Below, piece by piece: positions 37,919-47,307 of a DNA stretch of 64,000 nucleotides (positions within the stretch are counted from its first letter, which is position 1; every line of letters starts with the position of its first letter). A program made the translations under genes and the position numbers. The DNA is from Chitinophagales bacterium (lineage in GTDB: Bacteria > Bacteroidota > Bacteroidia > Chitinophagales > JADIYW01): the NCBI GenBank assembly GCA_023957245.1, contig JAMLHJ010000005.1:64309-128308 (forward strand). The letters run 5' to 3'. Under the pieces are notes generated by a model. The model had not been told where the DNA came from and did no database searches. It worked only from the letters and a program-made list of their open reading frames with translations.

Positions 37919-39205
37919 ATGCAATCTTCTTCTCAAAAGGTATGGCTTTTAGTATTAGTGGCCTCTCTGGGATATTTTGTCGATATCTATGATTTGATAT
38001 TATTCAACGTCATCAAAAAAGAGAGTATAATGGACTTGTTTGGACATTTACCTATTGAAACTTTGATTGAATACGAGATGAATCTTTTCAGCTATCAGAT
38101 GATAGGTATGTTGGTAGGTGGTATTCTCTGGGGGATATGGGGTGACAAAAAAGGTAGAGTCTCTGTCATGTTTGGTTCTATCACCTTGTATTCATTAGCT
38201 AATATAGCCAATGCTTTTGCTACAGATTTTACAACATACAGCGTTTTGCGATTTGTTGCAGGATTGGGATTGGCAGGAGAATTAGGAGCAGGTATCACAT
38301 TGGTAGTAGAATCAATGAGTAAGAAAAATAGAGGTTGGGGAACTATGATAATTGTAACAGTGGGTGTATGTGGTGCTGTTGTTGCTTCTCTGATAGGTAC
38401 AGAAGGTCATGTTATTGCAGACTGGATATATCCATTGACAGGTGTTAAATTTTTAAGTTGGCAAGTAGCCTATTTAATGGGAGGAATAATGGGGCTAATG
38501 CTATTAGTGATGCGAGCAGGAGCTTTAGAGTCTGGAATGTTCAAAAATATCCAATCTAAAGATGCAATTTCAAAAGGGAATATTGCCTTATTTTTTAATG
38601 ACAAAAGGAGATTTTTCAAATACCTCAATTCAATTTTGATTGGACTTCCGATATGGATGGTTGTAGGCATATTGGTGGCACAATCAGACAAAATTGCTAT
38701 TGCTCTAGGAGTAGAAGGAGAAGTGAAAGTGAGTGATAGCATTATGTTTGCATATATTGGATTGTCACTTGGCGATTTTTCTAGTGGATTTTTTAGTCAA
38801 ATCTTTAAGACACGTAAAAAGATTATTTTAGCATTCCAAGCTCTTTTATTTACTATCTGTATAGTCTATCTGTTCAATAAAAATGTAAGTGTTACCTATT
38901 TCAAAGTGATGTGTTTGCTTTTGGGCTTCGCTGCAGGTTATTGGGCTTTATTTGTTACCAATGCAGCAGAACAATTTGGAACTAATATCAGATCTTTGGC
39001 TTCCAATACTGTCCCAAATTTTGTTCGAGGAGCGGTATGGCCAATTTCGGAATTATTTAAAGCTATGCTTCCACAGCATGACCCTATTTCAGGAATTTTA
39101 TCTGCAGCTATCTCTATCACGATTGCAGTATTTATAGTAGCATTTATCGCTACTTACTACACAGAAGAAACTTTTGGGAAAGACCTTAATTATATTGAAG
39201 AATAA
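37919..39205 (+). CDS. MFS transporter
   Basis: 428 residues with about twelve membrane helices. The loop between helices 2 and 3 reads GGILWGIWGDKKGRVSVMFG, the MFS motif A. The N-terminus (YFVDIYDLILFNVIKKESI) and the block LAGELGAGITLVVESM resemble the metabolite/proton symporter (sugar or organic acid) branch. The substrate cannot be assigned. It is convergent with the yaaA gene, with a 16-base gap. Confidence 0.85.
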   Translation: MQSSSQKVWLLVLVASLGYFVDIYDLILFNVIKKESIMDLFGHLPIETLIEYEMNLFSYQMIGMLVGGILWGIWGDKKGRVSVMFGSITLYSLANIANAFATDFTTYSVLRFVAGLGLAGELGAGITLVVESMSKKNRGWGTMIIVTVGVCGAVVASLIGTEGHVIADWIYPLTGVKFLSWQVAYLMGGIMGLMLLVMRAGALESGMFKNIQSKDAISKGNIALFFNDKRRFFKYLNSILIGLPIWMVVGILVAQSDKIAIALGVEGEVKVSDSIMFAYIGLSLGDFSSGFFSQIFKTRKKIILAFQALLFTICIVYLFNKNVSVTYFKVMCLLLGFAAGYWALFVTNAAEQFGTNIRSLASNTVPNFVRGAVWPISELFKAMLPQHDPISGILSAAISITIAVFIVAFIATYYTEETFGKDLNYIEE

Positions 39206-39221
39206 ATAATTCGATTTTCAA

Positions 39222-39980
39222 TTATCCTCTAATAAATGCCCAATGCGCACCCTTACTCATTGGCTCGCTATAACTATAGCCTTCTATGTCAAAACCTTTC
39301 AACTTTTCAGGTTGATTCAATTTCCTATCTATAATATATCTAGCCATTAATCCACGAGCCTTTTTAGCATAAAAACTAATGATTTTATATTTCCCATTTT
39401 TGAAATCATAAAACATCGGCGTAATTACTTGAGCTTTTAATGAATGATTGGGAATCACCTTAAAATATTCTTCAGAAGCCAAATTAATGAGATAGTCTGT
39501 TTCACTTATTTCTTTATTCAATTGATCAGCTACTTGATTATCCCAAAATTGATAAAGATTTTTTGTAGCTCCAACTGCCAGCGATGTTCCCATCTCCAAG
39601 CGATAAGGATGTATCAAATCCAATGGACGCAACATCCCATATAACCCAGACAATATCCTTAAATGCTTTTGTGCAAAATCAATACTCTTTTTATCGAGAG
39701 AATAAGCATCAAGTCCTGAATAAACATCCCCATTGAAACTATATATCGCAGGACGAGTATTTTCTTGATGATTGACAGACCAAGACTGATATCTATCCAT
39801 ATTCAATCGAGCCAAATTGGGAGAAATACCCATCAATTGCTTAATCTCATCCTCTGTCTTTACTTTAAGCGTATCCATCAAAATTTCTGCCTGAGCTATC
39901 CATTGCGGTTGAGTATATTGATGAGCAATAAATTTAGAATTCCAATCTAAAGATTTGGCCGGTGATAAAACAAAATGCAT
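39222..39980 (-). CDS. yaaA: Peroxide-stress protein YaaA
   Basis: 252 residues from ATG 39980. This start is chosen because the family begins with a short strand followed by SPAK (here MHFVLSPAKSLDW); the longer frame to 40070 adds an unconserved tail. It has SGLYGMLRPLDLIHPYRLEMG and the FYAKKARGLMARYI block. Escherichia coli YaaA limits DNA and protein damage by free iron during peroxide stress and binds DNA. Here it lies near a cytochrome c peroxidase but is not in its operon. Confidence 0.92.
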   Translation of the reverse strand: MHFVLSPAKSLDWNSKFIAHQYTQPQWIAQAEILMDTLKVKTEDEIKQLMGISPNLARLNMDRYQSWSVNHQENTRPAIYSFNGDVYSGLDAYSLDKKSIDFAQKHLRILSGLYGMLRPLDLIHPYRLEMGTSLAVGATKNLYQFWDNQVADQLNKEISETDYLINLASEEYFKVIPNHSLKAQVITPMFYDFKNGKYKIISFYAKKARGLMARYIIDRKLNQPEKLKGFDIEGYSYSEPMSKGAHWAFIRG

Positions 39981-40217
39981 AATTGAAGATATAATAAAAA
40001 GATGGTAAGGTACAATTTTGATGAATGTTTTAAGACATCTTTCAGTCATTATAGGTATAGAAAAAGACAAATAAAATTGGTAAATTTGAATGAAACTGAT
40101 TAAAAATGGGCAATTCTAAGTTAAAACTATCTCCTTTTATTTAAACTACTGTTATAAGATAATTTGTTCAATTGGCATTAAAAGAAAACTATTTTAAAAT
40201 TTGAGAAAAGAGCTTAG

Positions 40218-40463
40218 ATGGATACGGAATTACAAATTCAAAATAAAAAAATAGAATTGATACAGCGTGTATCAGTTATTGAAGATTTAAGTTTTCTAGA
40301 AAAAATATCAGATTTAATTTCGAGAGAAAGTAAAAAAGATTGGTCAGATGAAATTTCTGCTGCAGAAAAAAAGTCTATAAAAGAAGGTATTGCTCAAGCC
40401 AATGCAGGAAAATTGAATCCTCATTCAAAAGCAAGAGAAATTTGTTGTTCAAGAGAAAATTGA
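40218..40463 (+). pseudogene. Antitoxin gene fused out of frame to a deleted toxin
   Basis: 81 codons. Residues 1-72 look like an antitoxin of the addiction-module type (helical, then IKEGIAQANAGKLNPHSKARE). The last residues (ICCSREN) are not antitoxin-like: they are the wrong-frame reading of a toxin tail, described in the next entry. An internal deletion has therefore joined the end of the antitoxin to the end of the toxin. The antitoxin fold may still be made, but its toxin is gone. Confidence 0.7.
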
Positions 40464-40515
40464 GATAATTTCATTTTTTTCAAACAGACAAAATCCAGAA
40501 AGAAGAAAAATATAG
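40438..40515 (+). pseudogene. C-terminal remnant of a RelE/ParE-type toxin
   Basis: Read one frame away from the antitoxin, this stretch gives KFVVQEKIEIISFFSNRQN followed by PERRKI and a stop at 40513. That is the usual last strand and RQNP tail of RelE/ParE toxins. About 70 residues that should precede it are absent. No start codon remains, so it is not expected to be made. Confidence 0.7.
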
Positions 40516-40657
40516 AAATATCATTGCCAATATCATAACAAATAATTGATTCAAAAATCAGTATCCTTTAGTAAGATTAAAGACTAACAACGTTCTTTCT
40601 AGCTTCCAATGTGAAAAAAATATTCAAAAATTGCTGTATTTTCATACACTAATAGCA

Positions 40658-41221
40658 ATGAGTAAGAATAGAATCCATATCCATATTCAAAATCAAAGAA
40701 TGGTTATTCTTGTTCCTGTCAAGAAGCACAAGAAACAATTATTATTGATACTGCTTCTTGCATTGCCTTGGGTGCTGGGATTGTGGTCTATTATTGAGCT
40801 ATTATATGCTACATCTGCCTCCTTTTGGCATAAAGTGCTGACGATATTAGTCATTATATCTTGGTCGGCTATAGGAGTAGTCGGCTATGCTCTACTTACT
40901 TTTATGTTTTTTGGTAGGGAAAAAATCTTAATTACACCTCAACAAATACTCATTGAAAAACCACTCGTTTTTTACAATAGAAGAAATTATTATTTAGTTC
41001 AAGATATTTCCAAACTCAGAGTAGGCATAGAACAATATAAAGCGAGGGAAAACAAAGTATGGGTCGATAGGGAACGAAGTATCCTTCAACTAGAATACCC
41101 TGGCAAGTCTGTATCATTTGCTCGTGGAACTTCTCCTGAAGAGGCGCAATGGATTCTCTTAAAGATTGCACAAAGTGGATTATTGCCTAATCAAGCATTT
41201 GCAACTTTTCACCATGTTTGA
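40658..41221 (+). CDS. Membrane protein with PH-like C-terminal domain
   Basis: 187 residues from ATG 40658; a TTG at 40631 is in frame but less likely. Two membrane helices (about 33-58 and 68-92) are followed by a soluble domain with strands such as ILITPQQILIEKPLVF. The order resembles small bacterial PH-like membrane proteins, but I cannot name the family. It is convergent with the CorC-like gene, 23 bases away. Confidence 0.65.
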   Translation: MSKNRIHIHIQNQRMVILVPVKKHKKQLLLILLLALPWVLGLWSIIELLYATSASFWHKVLTILVIISWSAIGVVGYALLTFMFFGREKILITPQQILIEKPLVFYNRRNYYLVQDISKLRVGIEQYKARENKVWVDRERSILQLEYPGKSVSFARGTSPEEAQWILLKIAQSGLLPNQAFATFHHV

Positions 41222-41244
41222 AATAAATACGAAAGCGTAGAAAA

Positions 41245-42516
41245 TTAATTTCTCGTCACCATGATTTTGTCAATACGCACTCCGTCCATATCGACAATCT
41301 CAAATTCATAATTTTCCCAAGTGAATTTTTCTCCTGTTGATGGTATATGTCCAAGCTCTTGCAATACAAATCCTCCCAATGTATTAAAGTTACCTTCAAT
41401 GGCATCTTCGTCGATTTCAAAATATTCACAAAACACATAATAAGGAATCTGGGCATCTATCAACCATGAATTTTCATTTCTTTCTACAATCTGAAACTCA
41501 TCTTGGTTGTATTCTGTCATATCTCCCAATAATGCATCTAATACGTCATCCATAGCCACCAAACCTTCTAATGCACCATATTCATCTACAACAATACCAT
41601 AATGAAAACGATTTTCTTTGAATTTTTCAAGGACTTTATAAACTGGTGTATTCTCTGGGAATATGATAGGTTTGCGTATAAAATTTTCTACCTTAAAAGG
41701 TGTATTCTCAAATTGAACAGGGAAAAGTTCTTTTACAAATACCAATCCTTTCCAATCATCTATCTGTTTGTCACAAACTAAATATACAGAATGGAGTTCA
41801 TCTTTGATTTTTTCTTTGATTTCTTCCATACTGTCTTGAATGTCCACCCACAGAATATCGCTACGATGGGTCATGATTTCATCCACCTTTCTATCTCCCA
41901 TTGAGAATACTCTTGCAACAATATCTTGTTCAATCTCTTGAATCTCACCCGCTGTAGTACTTTCTTGAATGATAGCTTTGATTTCTTCTTCACTCACATG
42001 CTCTGTTTGCTGATTGTCTAATCCCAAAATTGAAAGTACAAATTCATTAGTAGTTGTCAATAACCAAATAAAAGGTCTTGCAATCGTAGATAAGATTTTC
42101 ATAGGAGCAGCCACGACTGACGCTATAGATTCAGGAAACATCATACCAATCCGTTTAGGTATTAATTCTCCGAAAACGATAGAAAAGAAAGTAATAATAA
42201 CAACTATAATTGCCACTGCTAAAGGATGAGAATAAGGTGCAATAGCAGGGAAAATAGACAGCCAGTTTTGTAATGGCTGAGTGAGATTGTCTCCAGAATA
42301 GATACCTGTCAATATACCGACAAGAGTGATTCCTATTTGTACTGTAGATAAAAATATATTGGGACGTGCAGCCAATTCCAATGCTTTCTCTGCATTGCCA
42401 TTGCCTTTTTTGGCAAGCATCTCTAGTTTATATTTTTTAGAAGAAACTAAAGCAATTTCACTCATAGAGAAAAGCCCGTTGACCAATATTAAAATGATAA
42501 TAATTAAAATTTCCAT
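41245..42516 (-). CDS. CorC/HlyC family transporter-associated protein (CNNM DUF21, CBS pair)
   Basis: 423 residues: DUF21 membrane domain (about 1-185, opening EILIIIILILVNGLFSMSEIALVSS), two CBS domains (about 205-330, with VFSMGDRKVDEIMTHR) and a C-terminal CorC_HlyC domain (about 345-423, with FNTLGGFVLQELGHIP). Such proteins are linked to magnesium or cobalt efflux and regulation; the old name haemolysin is misleading. ATG 42516 is well placed at the first membrane helix. Confidence 0.92.
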   Translation of the reverse strand: MEILIIIILILVNGLFSMSEIALVSSKKYKLEMLAKKGNGNAEKALELAARPNIFLSTVQIGITLVGILTGIYSGDNLTQPLQNWLSIFPAIAPYSHPLAVAIIVVIITFFSIVFGELIPKRIGMMFPESIASVVAAPMKILSTIARPFIWLLTTTNEFVLSILGLDNQQTEHVSEEEIKAIIQESTTAGEIQEIEQDIVARVFSMGDRKVDEIMTHRSDILWVDIQDSMEEIKEKIKDELHSVYLVCDKQIDDWKGLVFVKELFPVQFENTPFKVENFIRKPIIFPENTPVYKVLEKFKENRFHYGIVVDEYGALEGLVAMDDVLDALLGDMTEYNQDEFQIVERNENSWLIDAQIPYYVFCEYFEIDEDAIEGNFNTLGGFVLQELGHIPSTGEKFTWENYEFEIVDMDGVRIDKIMVTRN

Positions 42517-42663
42517 CGAATGGGATAAGTATCCTTTTTTGTATTATAGTTTGATATTCAAATAAAATATAGCGTAAAAATATATTAAAAACCAATCTTT
42601 AGATATATTTCATAGGTTTCAATACTACAAAAATATAATAGTTAATCTATTCTTATTCTGTAA

Positions 42664-43596
42664 TTAACGTTCCCAATAATCTACAGAACGAATATTATCA
42701 AGGATTGCTATATAGGATTCATACCTTGACTCTGAAATATCACCATCAATTACTGCCCTTTTTACAGCACAATTAGGTTCATTTTCATGAAGACAATTGT
42801 TGTATTGACAACCACTGCTATAAGCTCTAATTTCTTTAAAATATCCACTCAACTCCTCTGGTTCTATCTCGATTACAAATAATTCTTTTATACCAGGAGT
42901 ATCTATAATATAGCTGTCTTTAAAGATTTCATACATAGTAGCAAATGTGGTCGTATGCGTACCTTTGTTCCATTTATTAGAGAGTTGGGCTGTCTTTAGA
43001 TTCAATTGAGGATTAATAGCATTTACGATTGAAGATTTCCCCACACCAGAATGTCCAATAAGCAGAGTTGTCTGCTCGTTCATCAATGACTGAATGGCAT
43101 CAATTCCCTTTTTCTCTTTTGCAGAAACTCCAATTACTTTATAACCAATGCTTGGATAAATCTCCACAATTTTATCAAAGATGATCTTATCTTTTGGCTG
43201 AAGTATATCTATTTTATTGATAACGATAGTGACAGGAATATGATATGCCTCTGCAATTACTAAAAATCGATCGAGAAATCCCAAAGATGTTCTTGGCTGA
43301 GAGATTGTTATTACCACTAATGCATTATCAATGTTTGAAGCGATAATATGTTTCAGATGTTTTTGTCTTGGTGATTGTCGAACGATATAGTTCTTTCGCT
43401 TTAAAATTTCATCAATAATAAAATCTCTAGACTCAATATCTTGTCTGACTATCACTTCATCACCAACCGCAATAGGATTTGTAGAGGAAATATTTTCTTG
43501 CTTAAATTTACCTGGCAATCGACAATTCAAGAGTTGCCCAGCATCAGATTTTATTTGATACCAACTACCTGTTGATTGCAAAACTTTAGCCTTCAT
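42664..43596 (-). CDS. rsgA: Ribosome small subunit-dependent GTPase RsgA
   Basis: 310 residues. An N-terminal OB domain (about 1-65) precedes a circularly permuted G domain in which G4 (VINKID) comes before G1 (GHSGVGKSS) and G3 (DTPG). A C-terminal zinc site is CQYNNCLHENEPNC. It matures the 30S subunit. It starts seven bases after the pcrB-like gene and should be co-transcribed with it. Confidence 0.95.
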   Translation of the reverse strand: MKAKVLQSTGSWYQIKSDAGQLLNCRLPGKFKQENISSTNPIAVGDEVIVRQDIESRDFIIDEILKRKNYIVRQSPRQKHLKHIIASNIDNALVVITISQPRTSLGFLDRFLVIAEAYHIPVTIVINKIDILQPKDKIIFDKIVEIYPSIGYKVIGVSAKEKKGIDAIQSLMNEQTTLLIGHSGVGKSSIVNAINPQLNLKTAQLSNKWNKGTHTTTFATMYEIFKDSYIIDTPGIKELFVIEIEPEELSGYFKEIRAYSSGCQYNNCLHENEPNCAVKRAVIDGDISESRYESYIAILDNIRSVDYWER

Positions 43597-43603
43597 AGCT
43601 TCA

Positions 43604-44314
43604 TCAAATATCTAATGATGCCAAAAGATGAGGGTACTGTTCAATAGCCGTCCCAATCACAGCAATATTGGCTCCAGCCTCAAATACCTTTTTTAATTGT
43701 TCTGCATCTTTAATACCTCCACCGACCATTATTGGAATATCAACAGATTTTTTCACTCTTTCAATTACCGGAATAGGTACAGCATTCAATGCACCACTTC
43801 CCGCTTCAAGATATATCAATTTTAAGCCAAGCAATTCTCCAGCAATAGCAGTTGCAGCGGCAATATCTGGTTTGTCAGAAGGGATAGGCGTTGTATTACT
43901 AATATATGAAACAGAAGTATTTTTTCCTCCATCTATCAAAATATAACCAGTAGGTATCACTTCCAAGCCACTTTGTTTTATCAATGGAGCTGCTTCTACA
44001 TGACGACCAATCAACAAATCGGGATTACGTCCAGAAATAAGTGAAAGCAAAAGCAATCCATCTGCACCTTCATCAATCTGAGAAGGATTGCCTGGGAAAA
44101 TTACCACAGGAGTATTACATCGAGATTTTAAATAATCTACAATGAATTTCATCTGATTTTTAAACACCAAACTTCCTCCTATCAAGAAAAAGAGAATCTT
44201 CCCTTCTTTTGCATATTCGACAAGCAATGAGAGACGCTCTTCAGAACACTTATCTGGGTCGATTAGGACAGCAAGTTGTTGAGTGGCTTGAGTTATTTGA
44301 GATAAAATCTTCAA
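43604..44314 (-). CDS. PcrB-type geranylgeranylglyceryl phosphate synthase
   Basis: 236 residues, a TIM barrel with VLIDPDK-like opening (AVLIDPDKC), VIPTGYILIDGG, LEAGSGA and the phosphate site MVGGGI followed by GANIAVIGTAIE. It couples a polyprenyl diphosphate to glycerol-1-phosphate by an ether bond. In archaea this builds membrane lipids. Bacteroidota members are known to have the activity, but the fate of the product is less clear. It precedes rsgA. Confidence 0.9.
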   Translation of the reverse strand: MKILSQITQATQQLAVLIDPDKCSEERLSLLVEYAKEGKILFFLIGGSLVFKNQMKFIVDYLKSRCNTPVVIFPGNPSQIDEGADGLLLLSLISGRNPDLLIGRHVEAAPLIKQSGLEVIPTGYILIDGGKNTSVSYISNTTPIPSDKPDIAAATAIAGELLGLKLIYLEAGSGALNAVPIPVIERVKKSVDIPIMVGGGIKDAEQLKKVFEAGANIAVIGTAIEQYPHLLASLDI

Positions 44315-44411
44315 TATCTATTCATTTGTGTCAAAGTTATGATTTTCATCAATATAATTAACAATTGCGTTTCATTAAAGATTTTGAATTTTATCTATCT
44401 TTCGCCTCGCA

Positions 44412-44900
44412 ATGAAAGAGAAAAGAACAATCATACAATGGTCTAATGAAGTTATTTGGATAGTAGCATCCATTGTTATAGCCATTTATTTTACATGGAA
44501 TATTCAATCTAGAATTAGCACTACTTATTTAATTTATTTGTATTTAGTTATCATATTAGCAATCAATTATCTGAGATGGATCATCTTTCCTAGAAATTCA
44601 CCTTTAATGTATTCCTTTTGGTTCAAAGCAGTACTTACATTGCTGAATATCCCTTTGTTTATTGTAATTATAAAATATTTTTTGTCAGTATTGGAAGTGT
44701 TTGATTCTTTCAATTTTTCGTATGGAAATCATGCCCAAAATTTGATTTTACAAGACACTCCTTTCCAAATGATTATGTATATCCGAACACTTTCGATAGC
44801 TGCAGTATCCTCACTTTTAGTATTAATTGTTATATTTGAATTCAGGGCATTGCAACTTATATTCAAATGGAGACAAGTCCCTCAATCTATTTTAAAATAA
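44412..44900 (+). CDS. Hypothetical four-helix membrane protein
   Basis: 162 residues with four hydrophobic segments (about 12-30, 38-55, 68-92 and 122-146). I recognise no family. It starts 97 bases from the divergent pcrB-like gene and ends four bases before the GIN-domain gene, so the two downstream genes likely share a transcript. Confidence 0.7.
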   Translation: MKEKRTIIQWSNEVIWIVASIVIAIYFTWNIQSRISTTYLIYLYLVIILAINYLRWIIFPRNSPLMYSFWFKAVLTLLNIPLFIVIIKYFLSVLEVFDSFNFSYGNHAQNLILQDTPFQMIMYIRTLSIAAVSSLLVLIVIFEFRALQLIFKWRQVPQSILK

Positions 44901-44904
44901 AATT

Positions 44905-45618
44905 ATGAAAATAAAATTCAGCTTAGTTCTTGTCCTGATTGGCTTTTTGATAGTGTCTTGTTCTGGAGATTGCAAAAAATGCAAAGGAGGATTTATTGAA
45001 TCACCTATTCCTCTAGATCCAGTAGAAAGTGTCAATGTTAATTTTCAAGGCACATTATATCTCTATCAAGATACTTTTCAATTTGCTAGTGTATTAGGTC
45101 CTGAAGCTACTATTTTGGATATCAATCGCACTGTCAGAAATGGCGTATGGGATCTTTCCTATCCAGATTGTTTTGCTTGTGAAGATAAAATAGAAGTTGT
45201 TCTAGTCGTACCAAATATTAAAGAAGTAAAATTACTTGGTTATGGTAATGTGATTGCTGAAGAAAAATTTCAGCAAAACCATATTTCTATCGTCAATCAA
45301 GGTTCAGGAAATATTCAGTTTGCTCAATTATCTGTTGACTCTCTCAATTGTTCCGCAGAAGGAAGTGGAAATGTCAGCTTGAATGGAGCTGGTGCTCGTA
45401 TTGCTAATGTCGCAGTCAGTGGAGCTGGAGAAATAGAATTGTATCAATTCCCAATTATAAATTTATTTGCACAGAACTCTGGAAGTGGAAATATCTATTC
45501 AACTGTCATTGAATATCTCAATGCAAAAATCACTGGCAGCGGAAGTATTTATTACAAAGGCTCACCTTCAGTAGATGAGTCAAATATAGGTAGTGGCACC
45601 GTCATTAAACAACCTTAA
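44905..45618 (+). CDS. GIN-domain (DUF2807) lipoprotein
   Basis: 237 residues. The lipobox is FLIVSCSG (Cys19 lipidated). From about residue 40 it is a right-handed beta structure with the recurrent turn GSGNI or GAGEI (GYGNVIAEE, GSGNIQFA, GSGNVSLNG, GSGSIYYKG). These repeats define the putative auto-transporter adhesin, head GIN domain family. The role is unknown. The stop codon overlaps that of the convergent pssA by three bases. Confidence 0.88.
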   Translation: MKIKFSLVLVLIGFLIVSCSGDCKKCKGGFIESPIPLDPVESVNVNFQGTLYLYQDTFQFASVLGPEATILDINRTVRNGVWDLSYPDCFACEDKIEVVLVVPNIKEVKLLGYGNVIAEEKFQQNHISIVNQGSGNIQFAQLSVDSLNCSAEGSGNVSLNGAGARIANVAVSGAGEIELYQFPIINLFAQNSGSGNIYSTVIEYLNAKITGSGSIYYKGSPSVDESNIGSGTVIKQP

Positions 45619-46358
45619 CCTTTAACTAATCTTGCTTTTTGAATCATGTTATTGATGATAGAAGCAAAAATATAAAGGATGACGACAACACTCAATCCTA
45701 ATTCCTCCATTGTGAATAAGGTAATGATTGAAGCAACTATAAAAAGTATTTTTATCTCATTGCCCTTCCATCTGAAAATACCGCCTTTCAAGGCAAACAT
45801 AGGAATTTCACTGACCATCAAATAGGATAACAATCCTACGATTGTAAATAATGTCAATGTCTGGAATAATAGCCTAGAAATAAATGAAGGCAATGCATCA
45901 AATTCTTGAGCAAAGAAATATAAGTATAAGCCCAATACAAATATGGTAGCAGCTGGCGTAGCTAAACCAATAAAAGTTTCTGACTGACGTGTGTCGATAT
46001 TAAATTTAGCCAATCTCAAAGCAGCAAATAGTGTAAAAATAAATCCTAAATAGGAAATATGACCCACTTCATAAGAGCCACCTCCGCTCATATTGGACAT
46101 GCCTATTATTTGAACAAGCATCATTCCTGGAAGCAAACCAAAACTGACCATGTCTGCCAAAGAATCTATTTGCGCCCCCAATTCAGATTTCACTTTCAAT
46201 AATCTAGCTGAAAGACCATCTAAAAAATCTGCCGCTAATGAGATTATAATACAAATAGGAACAAGCTTCCAATTGGCTGTGGCACAAGCATATACCCCTA
46301 TGCTACCTGAAAACAAATTAAGTAGGGTAAGCATATTTGGAACATATTGACGAATCAT
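45615..46358 (-). CDS. pssA: CDP-diacylglycerol--serine O-phosphatidyltransferase
   Basis: 247 residues with about seven to eight membrane helices. The CDP-alcohol phosphotransferase motif is present as DFLDGLSAR then eight residues, GAQIDSLADM, keeping the three Asp that hold the metal. It makes phosphatidylserine, the precursor of phosphatidylethanolamine. Its tail overlaps the convergent GIN-domain gene. Confidence 0.92.
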   Translation of the reverse strand: MIRQYVPNMLTLLNLFSGSIGVYACATANWKLVPICIIISLAADFLDGLSARLLKVKSELGAQIDSLADMVSFGLLPGMMLVQIIGMSNMSGGGSYEVGHISYLGFIFTLFAALRLAKFNIDTRQSETFIGLATPAATIFVLGLYLYFFAQEFDALPSFISRLLFQTLTLFTIVGLLSYLMVSEIPMFALKGGIFRWKGNEIKILFIVASIITLFTMEELGLSVVVILYIFASIINNMIQKARLVKG

Positions 46359-46481
46359 ATTAGAATGCTGATAGAGTTGAAAAATGATTTTTTAGCTTAA
46401 AATCCAATTATAGGACAAAGATTAATCTTTAAAATGAGCTATTCAAGATTTTTTATCAAAATATTAGCATACTCTACAAAC

Positions 46482-46512
46482 AAAAAAAGGATAATGATAT
46501 TTCACATTATCC
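46482..46512 (-). terminator. Rho-independent terminator after small lipoprotein gene
   Basis: On the minus strand: eight-base-pair stem (GGATAATG with CATTATCC), eight-base loop and a T7 run. It is 40 bases after the stop codon of the gene at 46552. Confidence 0.75.
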
Positions 46513-46551
46513 CTTAAAAACACGAACCTTAAAATAAATACTTTCAGTACA

Positions 46552-47007
46552 TCAATATTTACTGTACTTACTGATAAATTCTCCTGATATATTTTCCTTC
46601 TGATTGACAGAAGATAGATTTACAATATTTACATTAAAATTTCCAGAGATAGACCTTTTATCAGTATTCACTTCTGTAATAGATACTATTCCATCTGTAG
46701 AAATCATTTTAGAAGTCTTATCTTCTCCTCCTTTATCAAAAATCACTATCGACTTCATATCACTAACTGAAAAAGGATAATCTCCTACTTTATAACTTTC
46801 AACTACTATTGAAATAGAAGATTTGTCATCATTTTCCCCTACAATCATTAATGAATCGTTTAAGATTATCGCTTCAACATCTTCAGACTCCCATGTATAA
46901 GAACTACTTTTACTAGTACTCTCAAACTTTACTTTATAATCAGTATCGTCTTTCGAGCAACTTATAAATAATAAAAAAACTAAACTATAATAAAAATATC
47001 TAGACAC
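46552..47007 (-). CDS. Small lipoprotein of unknown function
   Basis: 151 residues. The lipobox is LVFLLFISCSK (Cys17). The mature part is beta-rich, with SYTWESEDVEAIILNDSLMIVGEN and a C-terminal VNIVNLSSVNQKENISGEF strand pair, a pattern common in Bacteroidota DUF-type lipoproteins (for example those resembling DUF6252). I do not claim a family. It is a single-gene unit with its own terminator and a 300-base region upstream. Confidence 0.65.
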   Translation of the reverse strand: MSRYFYYSLVFLLFISCSKDDTDYKVKFESTSKSSSYTWESEDVEAIILNDSLMIVGENDDKSSISIVVESYKVGDYPFSVSDMKSIVIFDKGGEDKTSKMISTDGIVSITEVNTDKRSISGNFNVNIVNLSSVNQKENISGEFISKYSKY

Positions 47008-47307
47008 TAAATGTATTTTAATAGAAAACGAATATCTATTTATATCCGTTGCATGACTCTATTTCGATTAACAATACTTTAACCTTTTCAGGTGCAATCA
47101 TAAATTATAGCATTAGATTATTGAATTGCAAAACATATCAATTTGCTAAAAAATATTAGACATTTACTTTTAAAAATCTTTACTCAGCAAGAGAAAGGGT
47201 TCTTCTATTGATAAAAAAACATATTACCCAAAATTCACCTTCCTTAGTTAAACATATTTTTGTATTTTTGGGAGTTTTTTACTCAAAACTCGATTGAACA
47301 GTAACTC
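47008..47307. other. Intergenic region with promoter-like motifs
   Basis: Three hundred bases without a coding frame, between divergent genes. Apart from the two TAnnTTTG motifs near its right end I see nothing. Confidence 0.5.
47255..47270 (+). promoter_or_regulatory. Two adjacent TAnnTTTG motifs before the MBOAT gene
   Basis: TATTTTTG occurs at 47255-47262 and again at 47263-47270, 38-45 bases before ATG 47308. Either could be a -7 element. The upstream element is not clear. Confidence 0.4.
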
